DNA from: Tausonia pullulans
Taxonomy: Eukaryota; Basidiomycota; Tremellomycetes; Cystofilobasidiales; Mrakiaceae
Assembly: GCA_951802195.1 (NCBI GenBank)
Contig: OX637620.1
Coordinates: 1,736,001 to 1,800,000, forward strand
Direction: 5' to 3'
Length of the DNA stretch: 64,000 nt
The stretch's first letter is position 1. Each line of letters begins with the position of its first letter. Below, in pieces: positions 43,822 to 55,800 of the stretch. The translations under genes were made by a program, and so were the position numbers. The notes under the pieces were generated by a model. It was given only the letters and a program-made list of their open reading frames with translations. It was not told where the DNA came from and did not search any database.

Positions 43822-45002
43822 GCTGCTGTTGTGCGTGGGACGGTGTCTGGTGTTTGGGTGAGACGAGGAGCGGGCTGCGATGGAGAAGTCCGTGGAGGCT
43901 TGCTTCGGGGGACGAGAGGGACGGGGGAGAGGCTAGAGTCGCTGGAGGGGCGTTCTAGAGAGGGCCAGACGAGAAGAGAGCGAGACGAGGGAGCTGGCGC
44001 TCTCAGCAGGCATACAAAGAAGCGGAGGGAGGCGGAGCAAGGAGGGAAGAAGACGGGCTGGGAGGGAAGCCTGCCCGCCACCACGCGAAGGAGAACACGT
44101 ACGCGGGAGGAGAAGGCTGACGAAGTCGATTCGACGTGCGAGGGGCCGGCCTTGGAGAGCGGGCTCGTAGATTGAGGAGGGCTGTCGAGCCTGCCTAGGG
44201 ATACCTGCGTAGGAGCGGAGCGAGGAGCGAGGCGGGCGAGCGGTCGGGTGGGTGGCTTGCGGGGCGGGGCGGAAGCCGGCTTCGTCGAGGAGGGATCTCT
44301 GTGTGTTTGTGAGGGTGTGACTAGCCGAAGAGGATCGGGCCTGCACTGGAGCGAGAGCGAGAGAGCTTGGGCGAAGTTGGTGGTGGTCGCTTGCAACCTG
44401 GTGTTCGGGGTCGGGCGTTCGTGCTGGTCGATCGGGGAAGGCTCGAGCGAGAGGAGGGCTGGCCGAGGGAGGAGCGCCAGGGAACGATCAGCGGGAGCTG
44501 CGTGCGTGTGCGAGGGTGCCAGAGGGAGGCGGGACCAAGCAAGGCGCAGAGAGGAACGGAGCGAGGAGAGAGAGCGCATGCCAGAACCCGGGGACACTCA
44601 CGAGAAGGAGCGGGCAAGAAGGGGTCAGCTAAGATGGGCGTTAAGGAAGCGATGCTGGGGAGGTCGGCCCTCGGTTCGAGGCGCTTGCGGCCGGGTCCCC
44701 AATCCATTACAAACAGCGCCGAGCGGTTGTAACGGGCATTACAATCCCGCGCCATCTCGGCTCGCTCTCCCTCGTCCCGTTCAGGCTCTCCCTCTCGCCC
44801 TGAACCACCACCATCCACCCGTGACCGCCACCCGCCCGTCCACTCGTCGCCCCTCGCACGCGATCCGCCTTCTCCCTCCACCGCCCGCCACTCTCCCTTC
44901 TTGTTCGTCCCGCGCTTCCATCTCGCATCGCGCCGTCTCCTTCTCGCTCACGCCCAACCTACCCGTCTGCTCGTCCGCCAGTCCTCTCCCCTTCTCATCA
45001 CC
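43822..45002. promoter_or_regulatory. Long divergent region between VTS1 and RAB11
   Basis: 1181 nt between start codons, the longest divergent gap here. 44760-45000 is a pyrimidine-rich leader for RAB11. On the minus strand a frame is open for 260 codons (44597-43818), but its residues are low-complexity and do not continue the VTS1 frame, so I treat it as leader. No factor site is claimed. Confidence 0.4.
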
Positions 45003-46740
45003 ATGGCCGACAACAGCAACTACGACTACCTCTTCAAGGTCGTCCTGTGCGTCCCCCGACGACGGCCGCTCTTTTGTGCACCTCCGCTCCCTTGCCAGCC
45101 AGCGGCGAGGGGGCGGCGGGCGAGAGAGAGCGCCGCCGCTGCGACCACGCGCTCAACCCTCCCCGCGGTCGTGTCACTGACCCGCGTTGCTCGCCCTCTC
45201 TCTCGGGTGCTCAGGATCGGAGACTCTGGCGTCGGAAAGTCGTGAGTATGCTGTTCTGACGGCTTGTCTCGTGAGGAGCGGAGGCAGCAGGCGGTGGGCG
45301 AGTGGCCACGCGAGAGGGCGAGGAGACCCTCGGTCGTCGGTCGCCAACTCGTCGCCCTTGCCCGCCTTCGTCTCCCAGCCTGTCGCCTTGCTCCTCCTCC
45401 GGCCGCCCTCGCCCTCATGACGCACGTCTCTAACCGTTGGCATCTCATCGTTCTCCTCCCCCATTGCTTGCTGACTTGTCAAGTAACCGTGCGTCTTCGC
45501 TTCTCTGCCGCGCTCGGCCAACCCGCGCCCGCTTCTCTGACGACGTCGATCCTCCCTCCACCACCTATCAGTTCTCTCGCGATTCACCCGAAACGAGTTC
45601 AACCTCGAGTCCAAGTCGACCATCGGTGTCGAGTTCGCCACGCGATCGATCAAGGTCGACGACAAGACTGTCAAGGCCCAAATCTGGGACACCGGTGAGT
45701 CCCTCGCTCGCCTTCGCGTCTCAGCCCTCAATCACGGCTGGCCCGCCCTGCCTCGAAGGAGCTTGTCTCTGGGTTATCGATCATCGTGCGAGCCGAGATC
45801 CAGCAACGGTGGATGCATTCGATCGCAGCAGCGAGGCTGCAAGCTCGCTCGCTCGCTAGCTTCCTTCCTCCCCCGTTCTAGCTTCTTCATGCGAGCCGGC
45901 CCCCCCCGTTCCTATTCCTTACCCCGCTTCCCCGGCCTCCGCCAGCCGCCCCCTCCCCCTACGCGCCTTACTCGCTCGCTCGCCTAACCTTCGACGCGTT
46001 CAGCCCTGTTCTGATGTCTCTCCCCCGTCTCTCTTCCTCCTTCCAGCCGGACAGGAGCGCTACCGCGCCATCACCTCTGCGTTCGTCGCTATTCTGACAG
46101 ACATAGGCAGCCCCGCGCGCACGCGCTCTCGCTTTTCACCCGATCCTGACCCCCCCCCCCCCCCCCCCCCCCCTCCCTCGTCTGCTCCCCTTCAGCTACT
46201 ACCGCGGTGCCGTCGGTGCGCTCCTTGTGTACGACATCGCCAAGCAGCCGACGTACGCCAACGTGACGCGCTGGCTCAAGGAACTCCGTGACCACGCCGA
46301 TTCCAACATCGTCATCATGCTCGTCGGAAACAAGTCGGATCTCAAGCATCTGAGGGCGGTCCCGACGGAGGAGGCGAGGGCTTTCGCTGGTGCGTTTGGT
46401 CATAGCGTGTGGGCTAAGTGGCAGACGCGGGACTGACCATCGGCCATGCTCATTTGACCAGCTGAGAACGGACTCTCTTTCATCGAGACCTCGGCGCTCG
46501 ACGCCAACAACGTCGAGTCGGCGTTTCAGAACATCTTGACCGGTGCGTCATGCATCCTGCTCTTCTCTCTCGCGTGCAATGTGCCTGATCTCCCGCCTTT
46601 TCGTAGAGATCTACCACATTGTCTCGTCCAAGGCGCTTGAGTCGTCTAACGATGTCGTCCGTCCCGCCGGCGGGGAGACGATCACCGTCGCTCCGACGGC
46701 GGACGACGGGGGGGCTGCCAAGAAGGGTAACTGCTGCTAA
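45003..46740 (+). CDS. YPT31: Rab GTPase of the RAB11/YPT31 family
   Basis: Controls late-Golgi and recycling-endosome traffic. Exons give [15 protein letters not shown], then IGDSGVGKS (P-loop), a 5-nt exon TAACC (45484-45488) that with its neighbours restores [16 protein letters not shown], and [12 protein letters not shown] (switch I). [17 protein letters not shown] and [14 protein letters not shown] follow (switch II), then VGNKSDL, FIETSAL, and a hypervariable tail ending KKGNCC for double geranylgeranylation. [20 protein letters not shown] is the RAB11/YPT3/YPT31 signature. Length is about 215 residues, as usual. Donors include GTTCGT at 46081. An intron near the end of switch II holds 24 C. 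Divergent from VTS1; convergent with UPF3. Confidence 0.95.
45484..45488 (+). other. YPT31: 5-nt microexon of the RAB11 gene
   Basis: TAACC lies between an AAG 3' splice site (CTGACTTGTCAAG, with a CTGAC branch-like motif) and a GTGCGT donor. Upstream exon ends AAGTC and the next begins TTCTCTCGC. Only with these five bases do they read K-S-N-L-L-S-R, residues invariant in RAB11. Confidence 0.75.
46150..46173 (+). repeat. 24-nt poly-C tract in RAB11 intron
   Basis: A pure C run on the coding strand, about 25 nt before the CTTCAG 3' splice site. Confidence 0.9.
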
Positions 46741-46757
46741 GTTCTTGCCTTTTGACC

Positions 46758-46799
<42 letters not shown>

Positions 46800-47545
46800 C
46801 GATTCGCTTGGTGAAGCTACCACACTACACACCTGTAGCTTGCAACTTTCTTCCCCTGTCTCCTCTCCTCGTTCATCTGCCCTCTCTTTTTTTCTTTCTC
46901 TCCTTTTCACGAATTGTGACAGTCCCCATCCTTCCGTCTTCTTCTTCTCTCCCTCCCACTCTCTCTATACCGAACTAGCGTCTCCCAGCCAGCGCCTCTC
47001 ATATGAAGAAACGATCCCGACCAAAGAACTCTCCCTCCTGCTGAGACTGGATGGGCTGGCGCATAGATGAAACGCTTGCGGCGATTGAGCAGAACCGACA
47101 CATCCATCAGACGAAGACCCTGAGAGCGAGACCCCTCTCCAACGGCACCTTCCTTGCTGACCGACCGACCATCCATCCATCCATCCCACCTCTCCTCCGC
47201 CCCAACGTAAGCGACAAACGAGCACAACCCGAAGGCCTTCTCAACAAGTTCGTACGGACCCACGCGCATGAGGTTAGTCCTTCCTGTTTCTACAAGCGGC
47301 CGACCGAGACTACCGAGAGGCCGAGGGCGGACGGCGGTTGAGAGGCGCAAGAGAGGAAAGGGAAGGAGGAGGGACGGAGTGGAGTGGAGTGGAAGTGGAG
47401 TGAAGTGGGGGGGGGGAGGGAGGGAGATGCGGGAATGGGTATTGCCTTCGACAGAGGAACGACCGACGAGCGACCCCTGCGTGTCGTCTCGTTACATCTT
47501 GTTCGTCCATCTGGACGCTTCCCTCTCGGCGCGACTTCCGGCCGT
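46741..47545. other. Convergent intergenic region with TC microsatellite
   Basis: Between RAB11 and UPF3 stops. A (TC)n run of about 27 nt lies at 46767-46793, then CT-rich sequence to 46970 in keeping with 3' flanks. A GA-rich block with a G run lies at 47340-47430. No gene seen. Confidence 0.5.
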
Positions 47546-49611
47546 TCAAGGAGGCGCTCCTTCCCCATCCTTTCCTCCACCTCCCCTACGCCTTCCCCTC
47601 CGTCCACCTGGCCTCCCTCCTCCCCCTCCTCCCCTCTTCTCCCCTCCACCACCATTACCACCACCTCGACCCTGCCCCTGTCCCTGTGGCGCCTTGTCCT
47701 TCCCCTCCATCCCACCTGCTGCTCCCGCCCTCTGCTCCATCGCCCTCTCCCTCTGCTGCTGGACCTGGACCGACTGCTGTTGCTGCTGTTGAGTCGCAGG
47801 AACGAACTGCGGCGCCTGAGGGTTCGCTCCTCCCGCCGAAGCAGCAGATGCGGCGGCGGCGGTGACAGCAGCAGGAGGCAAGACGCCCGTGGGCCGCTGG
47901 AGGAGCTTGATCTGGACGGCTGGTCCAGCCGGAGCAGCTGTTGAACCTCCTCCTCCTCCTGTGTCCCCAGCTAGGGAGGAAGCAGCCGCCGCGCGTTTCT
48001 CCTTCCTCCTGCTGCGAGCTCCTCCGTCTTCCGCCCTGGGCGTCCCAGCGCTTGCAGCGGCCTCGGATGAGCCCGAAGCAGCAGTGGCGGGCGAGCGAGC
48101 CGCCAACGCCAGAGCCGCTTGTCTCTGAAGGGCCGTCGGGTCCGGGGGTCCACTACTACCTCCTGCTCCTCCACGTCGAGAGGATCCGGTGGGAGGGGTG
48201 GTCGCCCCGCTACCTGGGGCCGAGGCAGAGGAGGCGGCGGCGGCCTTCTTCGCTGCGTTAGCAGCCGCCTTCTTCGCTGCGATGGATCCCAGACCCCCAC
48301 CACCGTTCGAGGGATCCTTCGGTTCGGCGGCAGAAGAAGCCCCAGTCTTGTCCTTGTCCTTGGCCTTGTTCTTCCCGCCCCGTGTCTTCCCACCCTTCTT
48401 TCCATTCGTAGGCGTCGCGGCACCCGATCGATCCCCCCCCGCCGTCGTCGGCGTCGACGCAGCCGACGCCGACGTTGACGACGAGATGAGGTGAGGCGCC
48501 GTCTGCTTCCCCCTGCGGGACTTGGCCGTGAGAGCGTCCATGGCGGCGAGCTTGCGCTGCTTGAGGTGCTCCAGGAGGGGGGTGAGCTTGGGGTTGACGG
48601 GGATGGAGAGGTTGGAGCTTGGAGCGGCTGGGGAAGGAGGGGGAGGGAAGGGGAGGATCAGAGTGGGCTTAGGGATGATTGAGAGAGAGGGAGGACGACG
48701 AACCAGAGGCGGCGGCCTCGTCGGTGGAGGGAGAGGCTTTGGTCGGCGCTGAGAGCGAATCGAGGAAGGAGAGATAGTCCGGGTCTGGGGAGCAACGAAG
48801 ACGAGCGTGTGCCGTCGTCAGCCGCAAGCAAACGACCGCGACATTGGGCTGAGCAGGTCGAGGATAAGAGCCCACCCTGATCGATGGTCCCTTGCTTCGG
48901 GTCCGGCTTCTTGCCCTTGACGGGCACCTTCTGGTAGACGGCGTACTCGACGACGGCGACGCTCTCGTGGCCTGTCGCACGCGTTCGGGTCAAGAAAGAC
49001 GGATCAGGATGTCATCGTTGAGCCGTTTCCACAAAGACCATAGCCCACCCTGCTTGTCCCGGAAGACGTGCCCATCGAACGCCCTGTGAAAGGCCGTGAG
49101 GGCTTCGTGCGAGCGGAAGAGGATGTACGCCCTCGACGCGACAGGATCCTTGGCCGTACTGTGCGCGAAGGATGCAGGCGCGTCAGCTCACCAGGTCCTT
49201 CTTCCAAGAAAGACAGTCTCCCCCGACATCCCCAGGCGAAGAAGCGAGAGAGAAAGAGAGAGAGACCTACTCCTTCGCGAGCTTGCCCGGCCGGAACGCG
49301 CGCCAGCCTGCCGTCGCGTCCGACACCCAGGGCTCGACCGTCTTCCAGAGGACGGCCTCGGGGAGATTCGGCGGCAGACGGCGGACGACGAGCTTGAGCT
49401 TGGCTGGCTGGCCACCTCCGCCAGCAACGCCATTGGCTACCGGACGCGGAGTGGTTGCCGTCGTGGTCGATCCCGTTGGAGCTGGTGCCGTCGAGGCGGA
49501 CGAGGACGCTGCGGCTGGTTGCTGCTGGTGCTGCTTCGCTCCTCGGGGCTTTGCAGACTGCCTGGGCTGCTTGGCCCTCTGCTGCGGCTGCGGGGGCTCG
49601 GGGGCGGCCAT
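47546..49611 (-). CDS. UPF3: Nonsense-mediated decay factor UPF3
   Basis: UPF3 binds UPF2 and helps activate the UPF1 helicase at premature stops. After a Gln/Ala/Ser-rich leader the SMG4/UPF3 domain reads KLKLVVRRLPPNLPEAVLW, WVSDATAGWRAF, SRAYILFRSHEALTAFHRAF, DGHVFRDKQG, SVAVVEYAVYQKVPVKGKKP, DPKQGTIDQ and DYLSFLDSL. These match the conserved RNP-like fold in order (VVRRLPP ... AYI.F ... FDGH.F.D..G ... AVVE.A..Q..P). The C-terminal ~330 residues are low-complexity: Lys-rich near 48340-48400, Ala-rich, Gln-rich (47775-47800), then an Arg/Gly-rich RGG-like tail. Five or so introns lie in the domain. The start at 49611 is the first ATG in frame. The 5' end shares a 249-nt promoter with SIP5. 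Confidence 0.92.
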
Positions 49612-49860
49612 GACGAGAATGATGGTTGACGAGCGGACGAGGTGGCTCGGCCGCCCCTTGCGCCCGCTTGCTCGCCGTCGCCGCCCTGGCTGGGCTGCGT
49701 GCCGTGGCCCGGCCGATAGCGCGGGGGTCTGCGTCACCACCAATTCGGTCTTCCCCTCGACATCCACAACCTTCTCCCTTGTCCAGCCCAGCCCAGGCCA
49801 GCAGCTGCCCCTCGGTCTCTTCCCGCCCACTCTCTGCTCCTCCTCCTCCATCCTCCCGGC

Positions 49861-52300
49861 ATGGGGAACACGTCTTCCTCCCATTCGCGCTCGTCCACGC
49901 CCGGGTCGACGACCCCGTCCGCCGCACCCGGCGGCGGACCCTCGTCGTCGTCGTCGGCCTCTGGCGGCGGCGGCGGCGGCTCGACCCTCGGCCACTTCAC
50001 CTCGACCCTCACCAAGAAGGCCCGCGAGCGGTCCCACTCGTCTGCGACCGCTTCCTGTCAGGGCGGCCACGGCGCCGGGTCGTCGTCCGCCCCTCCCGCG
50101 CCCTCGCCGAACGAACGCGTCGACGGCGGACAGACGGTCCCCGTCGGACTCTACCACTCGGCCGCCGACTTTGCGGTCCACGTTGTGAGGCAAAAGATCC
50201 TCGACCGGCAGCTCGCACCCTTCTACCCGGGCCTCGAGGACCACGAGGACGACTGGGCCGAGGACGACATTGTCCAGGCCATCAGGGAGAGTCGGGCCGC
50301 GGTTGCGACCAAGGCCGCCCAGCTGAAGGCCGGCGACGACCCGGCGTCTGTCTCAGCCGTCGCGCCCAAGATAGGGCCGGCGGCCGAGGGCGAAAAGAGG
50401 GACGCCAGCTGGTACAGGGGAGAGGCGGCCGAGTGCCCTCTGTAAGTGTATTCGCATGCGCATAGAGAGTGGGAGTGAACGACGACGACGAGGTGGGGGG
50501 GGGGGGGGGGGGGGGGGACAGCAAGCGGGGAGGGGGGTTGGCTTCCCCGCTTCGTCTCTCCCCCCCTCTCTCGCTCGGTTTCAGCAGCAGGATGATGCTC
50601 TTAGACCCGTATGACGTGACTGACTCGACTTGTACCCGTCTTCCGCCTCGCTTGCTTCCTGGCTTGCTCCCTTCTCGCCCGTCCGATGACACAGCTGCTT
50701 CCTCGTGCGTTCTTTCTCCCGTAAAGCACGCGCGGATCTCATCTTTGGCTTCCCTCAAGCTGACGAGTTCACTTCCCACCTCCGCCTTCGCTCTCAGTAC
50801 TACCCGTCCAACATCAACACCTCGCGATGCTGTGATCAGCCGATCTGCACTGAGTGCTTCGTCCAGATCAAGCGAGCTGACGCAACGGCTACCCACCTCG
50901 TTCGTCCTCACACGACCCCTCTCCCGCCCTCCACTATCGCGCGGCTCGCTCGAGCGTGAAGCTTGGCCCGGAAGCCGCCCGTCCGGAGAGGCGCTTACGC
51001 AACAAGGCGCTGATCATCCTTGTCGCTTTGTCTCCTCTCTTCTCTCTCACGGAACAGGAGTCTGAACCGGCCTGCTGCCCCTTCTGCATGGAGCCCAACT
51101 TCGGCATCGTCTACACTCGTCCAAAAGTGCGTCCTTGCGTTCCCCGAGACCGCCTCGGCGTTGTCCTCCGTGCCCTCCCCGGGAGGTCCCGGCCGGCTGG
51201 TGGCTGACTCCTTCCACCCTACTCCTCTCTCACCCGGCAGCCGCGCGTCGAGACGTCCTCGTTTTCCTCCCTGTGCCAGACTCCCTCGCCGTCGGCGCTC
51301 GACTCGGACTTCGGACTCGGCGGCGACCCGCCGAGTTTGGCGGCGACGGCTTCCCGACCCTCGACGCGCCGCAAGAGCGTCAACCACACTGCGGTTGAGG
51401 TTGTCACGATCGGTTAGTAGCCGGGTGGGATGGGTTCCGGCTCATTAGAGGATGGACGACCAACGTTGACGGGACGGGCTCCCTTCTTTTGACAGACGAG
51501 ATCCGTCCAGACTGGGAGGCCAAGCTCGAGGCTATCAAGGCTGTCGCCGCTCGGCGCGCCAACCGACGGATCGTGATGCGTCAGGTCGGCGACCGGCTGA
51601 TCCCTGTCGGCATCACCTCGAGTCGGACGCCGATACAGCCGCTCCAGCTTGGAGGAGACGGCGGGGACGAGAGCGGCTCGGCTTCGGGCGCGAGCAGCAG
51701 TGGTGGTGCAGGTCGGCGCAGGGCGGGGACGAACCCTGGGAATGGCGGGACTCGACGGGGTGGGGAGCTGAGGGAGTTCTTGGGTGGACTCAACCTTTCC
51801 AACGGAGCGGACATCGAGGAGGTGCGTTGATGAAGCGCCCAGTCATCTTGTTGCTGTTGACTGATCCTTCTCTCTCTCTTCAGCTCATGATGATGGAGGC
51901 GATGCGGCTCTCCCTGCTCGAGGAGGACCAGCGCCAGGCCCGAGAGCGCGCCGCCGCCGTGGCTGCTTCTGCCAAGAACGCTCCCTCCGCTCCTACGCCT
52001 ACGTCCACACCGACCTCAACGGCTGAGCCGCCTCAGCCATCCTCGTCACGCCTCGCAACGACGACCAGTTCGTCCACGTCCCATCGCCGGGTCTCTGCGC
52101 CCAACCCTTCCGTCCTCGCCTCTTTCTCGACATCTCCGTCGGCCGCTACTCCCATCACCTCGACGGACGGGCCTCCACAGCTCCACTCGGGTCTGACGCC
52201 TGGTTCGGCGACCGCGACGGCTGAGAACCCGTTCGAACGTGTAACCGGTAGCAGCAGCGGGAACCAGCAGACGGGGACCGGACGGCTGGTCGATTTTTGA
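49861..52300 (+). CDS. SIP5: SIP5-like RING-type zinc protein
   Basis: Related to yeast Sip5, reported to link the Snf1 kinase with the Reg1-Glc7 phosphatase. MGNTSSSHS is a good N-myristoylation site, suggesting membrane association. The conserved block [20 protein letters not shown], then [20 protein letters not shown] and [18 protein letters not shown] supplies the paired cysteines of the zinc site. Recovering CPLCFLYYPS requires a 10-nt exon at 50695-50704 between introns 50442-50694 and 50705-50797. Further conserved segments are [36 protein letters not shown] and [18 protein letters not shown]. The C-terminus is Ser/Thr-rich and ends GRLVDF. The first intron holds a run of 23 G. One donor is GTTCGT (50900). 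Divergent from UPF3. Confidence 0.9.
50495..50517 (+). repeat. 23-nt poly-G tract in SIP5 intron
   Basis: A pure G run in the first SIP5 intron, on the coding strand. It is the one homopolymer here that is G rather than C on the sense strand. Confidence 0.9.
50695..50704 (+). other. SIP5: 10-nt microexon of SIP5
   Basis: CTGCTTCCTC sits between ACACAG and GTGCGT. Upstream exon ends CCTCT at 50441 and the next begins TACTACCCG at 50798. Joined, the codons read C-P-L-C-F-L-Y-Y-P, restoring the second zinc-ligand cysteine. Confidence 0.85.
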
Positions 52301-52868
52301 GTGCTGTGCTGCTAGCTCTCTTTTCTTTAGCCCCCTGAACGCTCTCTCCTCTTTTCTCCATCATCTTTCGTCTCTTGGGTCTCTCTCTGTCTGCACTATG
52401 CTCTCCCTTTCTCTCTCCTATTTTCTACTCTTTTCTTTTCGTGTAGCCTTCATCCTGTCTCGCCATCTTCCCCGCCCCACATCCACCCACATCCTCCCTC
52501 TCTTCTCCCTCATTTTTTCCGGTTGTACCCTTCCAGCACTCTTCCCATCCACTCTCTCGATCATCCAGCTGGCCGACGACCCCTTAGCTTGCCTGTCCTC
52601 GCTCGACAAGACTCCGCCAGCTCTTCTTCATCGTCTTCTTTGTTCCTTGCTTCGATCTATGTCGCATCAACCGCGTGCCTCGACGGTCATGGATCGATGA
52701 ATTCCTCCTCGCCCCGCGCGGGGCGAGGAGGCGCGATTGATTTCGTTCAGGGTAGCCAGCCGGTGGGCCTGTCAGTCAACATCTCGCCTCTCGCCGCGTT
52801 CGCCGCACTTCCTCCTTTCCCCTCCCACCTCCATCCCCCCCCCCCCCCTCCCCCCCTTCCTGCCCACC
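52301..52868. other. SIP5 3' flank and arrestin-gene leader
   Basis: T/C-rich sequence to about 52680, then a C-rich tract (52836-52856) directly before the start codon. An in-frame ATG at 52737 would extend the next protein by 44 residues of leader-like composition. No separate gene seen. Confidence 0.45.
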
Positions 52869-55800
52869 ATGCAGCCCTCCCCGAAACACTCCAAACTCCT
52901 CCGCCGCTCGCAGAGCGCCCTCCTTGAGCGTGACCTCCAGGGTTACGACCAGAAAGACGACCCGGCCGAGTACATGGCCGACGCTTTCTCGGACGACGAC
53001 GAATCCGACGAGGAGAGGCAGAACTCCGATGGGGCTTCGTTGCTTCGTGGGCCGTCGTCGGCCTCTTCCTCCTCCTCGGCACAACAATATCACCCGTATG
53101 TCATTGCCAAGCCGAGGCCGCTCTCGGGGATCGGGGCGATGCCCATCCCGGTCGGTCCGAACAGAACGACGATGAGCTCGGCATCGCAAGCGGTCGCGGC
53201 TGCATCGGTCGTCGGTCAACATCCTCACCACGACCAGTTGCATCTCCAGACCCAACAGCTTCAACCCCAGCCTCAGCAACCTGTCTGGCGCCGCCCTACA
53301 GACGCCCTTTCCTCCGAACACTCTTACTATCACCAGCTCCGACAGCAGGAGCAACACCGCCTGCTAGCCCAGCGCCAGCTCTCCGGCGGCGTCCCTCATC
53401 AACAATACCCCGGCGGTCCGACCCTCCTCCAGCAACCCCCGCGCTCCAAGTCGTCCTCCCAGCTCCTCGGGGGGACGCCCTCCCACCCAGTGCTCGCGCT
53501 CCCAGCAGAGGGGTCGCACCCTAGCCTGCTCTCCCCCCAGGAAAGATCTTTCACCCCGGGGGACGTCGTCGGCCAGGCTTCTCCCCCTCCTCGGCCGCGG
53601 TCCAAGTCCCTCGGCGCAGTGACCGGAGGAGCCGCCGGCGCCGGGCTCGGCAGAGCCGGCACGATCCTCTCTCACAACGTCCCCGAGGCGCAGAACCGAC
53701 GGGAGCTCACGCGAATCTTGGGCAAAGGAGAGACGGGCAGGAAGGTCGTGGGAGGGGCGGACCCTCCCACGAGGCCGAGGAGGAAGAGCGCTGGGGGAGA
53801 CGTGGGTGAGCTGGTGAGGCTGGAGGCTGGGAGGAGGGGGAAGCCGAGAGTTGAGATTGAGTGAGTGGTATCGTGTGTTGACGACAAGACGGGGAGGGGT
53901 TCTGACACACCTTGTTGTTCATATCTTGTGAAGCGTCGCGCTCGAGCGGGAGACTCTCGTCGAGGGTGGTGATGCGCGTGGCCGCATGTCGGTCAAAGTC
54001 CGCGAGTGGAACAAGAAGGAGGGGGATGTCTATGTCGGGGCGGGCAAGGTCCGCGTCGTCGGCTTCGAGGGTGAGTTTGGGATGTGTGCGGGTGGAGAAA
54101 CAAGGGGAACTTGACTCAAACCTCCCCCCCCCTCCCCCCCCCCCCCTCCCCCCTTTCATCCGCAGACGTCCCTTCCCACAACGCCCGCCACATCTTCTAC
54201 CACCATTCCTACACGCTCCCCATATTCCAGCCGGGCACCCTTCACCGTTCCTCCCTCTTCGACGCAACGACGAACGCCCCCTCCGTCGAAGCCGCCGGTG
54301 GCTCCCCCTCGGCATTCGCCAACTTCCGCCCAGCAATGTCAGGCACGCACGAGCTCCCCTTCGCCCTCCCTCTGCCCATCACCCACTTTCCTCGAGGACC
54401 CTTCCGCTCGGCCCACGGCTCCATCCGATACATCCTCATCGCCTCACTCAAGCTCTACTTCCCCTCGACGGGGAAGAAGTCCATCGCCCACTTCTACCGG
54501 CACGTCACCGTCTATCCGTTCCTGGAGATCGACCGCGTGCTCCGGAATTTTGAGCACCCACTTGAGGCGGGAAAGCAGGCCAAGCTCGGGTGGTCGTGGG
54601 CGGGTACAGCAGGCAAAGTCGAGCTCAGCGTAAGGGCCGCGAGGGGGATCTGGATCGCTGGGCAGCAATGCTGGGTCGACGTCGGAATCCGGAACGACGG
54701 GGCAAAGAAGGTGAGTACGAGTCATGAGATGAAGGGCGGGAGACGCTCGACCACTAATCCCGTCCACCTTCTCAGGTCAAAACTCTCACCGTCCAGCTCC
54801 TCTCGGTCACGACCTTCTTCCACCCCGCGCCGCATCTCGCCATCACCAGCGACAGCGACGCCGTCCAGACCTCGTCCAAGCGCAAGCTCATCTCCGAATC
54901 AATCCTCGAGGCCGGTCAAAGCGGCGGTAGAGGTCTCATCACCGGCAAGGGCTGGTGGAAGGGCTGCGAGCCCAAGTCGAGCGGCAGCTGGGGTTGCAGC
55001 GTTCTTCTGCCTGTGAGTTGTCCTTTGCGAGCGTGCCTGACTTGATAGTGCCGACCCCTGACAGGATAATCTCCACCATAGCCCGATGCTCTCTCAATCA
55101 ACCGCGGCCGGCTCATCGAGGTCTCATACTTTGTCCGAGTGTCCGCCAACAACGCCGTCCATGCCGAGATCCCCATCCGCGTCATCAATTTCCTGTCCGT
55201 CGACCCGCCGCCGTGCCCGAACCGAGAGGCAAACGTTCGACAGGCAGCTGCCGCTGCAGCTTCTGCGACCGTACCTGTCGCCCCGTCGCCCGCTCCTGTT
55301 GTTGCTGTGGCTCTTTCAACTGAGGCCCAGGAGCAGGAGCAAGTTCAGCCCTCCGGCGCGACGACTCCTCGCCCAACCAGCGGGCCCTTGACTCCGGCCG
55401 GGATCATGCGCGAGGAGCGTCTCAGGAAGACGCGCTCGATAGGCTCCCTCGGTTCAGCCGATGCTCTTAGCTCCGCGGGCTTCTCGAGTCCCATCACCTC
55501 GCCCGTCCACTCCCGACCGACGAGCATGGTCTTTGATCGCGCGGGCTCCGTCTCGCCTGGCATGGCTGCCACTAATCGGGAAGCGCTCTCACCGAGACCG
55601 GCGTTCCGGATCGCCAATCCAGACCCTAGCGAACCGCCGTTACCCTCGGCGTACTCTTACTCGCAGCCTCAGCAGCAGCAGGCCGGACTCCTTACCCATC
55701 GCACGAGCATGGCGTTCCTTCGGAGCACCATTGCCGAGGCGGCTGAGGAGGACGAGGAGGACGACGATTCCATGGCGGAGGGTGACGATGATGACGACGA

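Noticed and set aside
43818-44597. 260-codon minus-strand frame upstream of VTS1
   Set aside because: Not in a frame that joins the VTS1 start without ad hoc splicing; residues look like a translated pyrimidine-rich leader.
52737-52868. Upstream start for the arrestin-like gene
   Set aside because: The 44 added residues translate a C-rich leader; ATG 52869 has the better CACC context.
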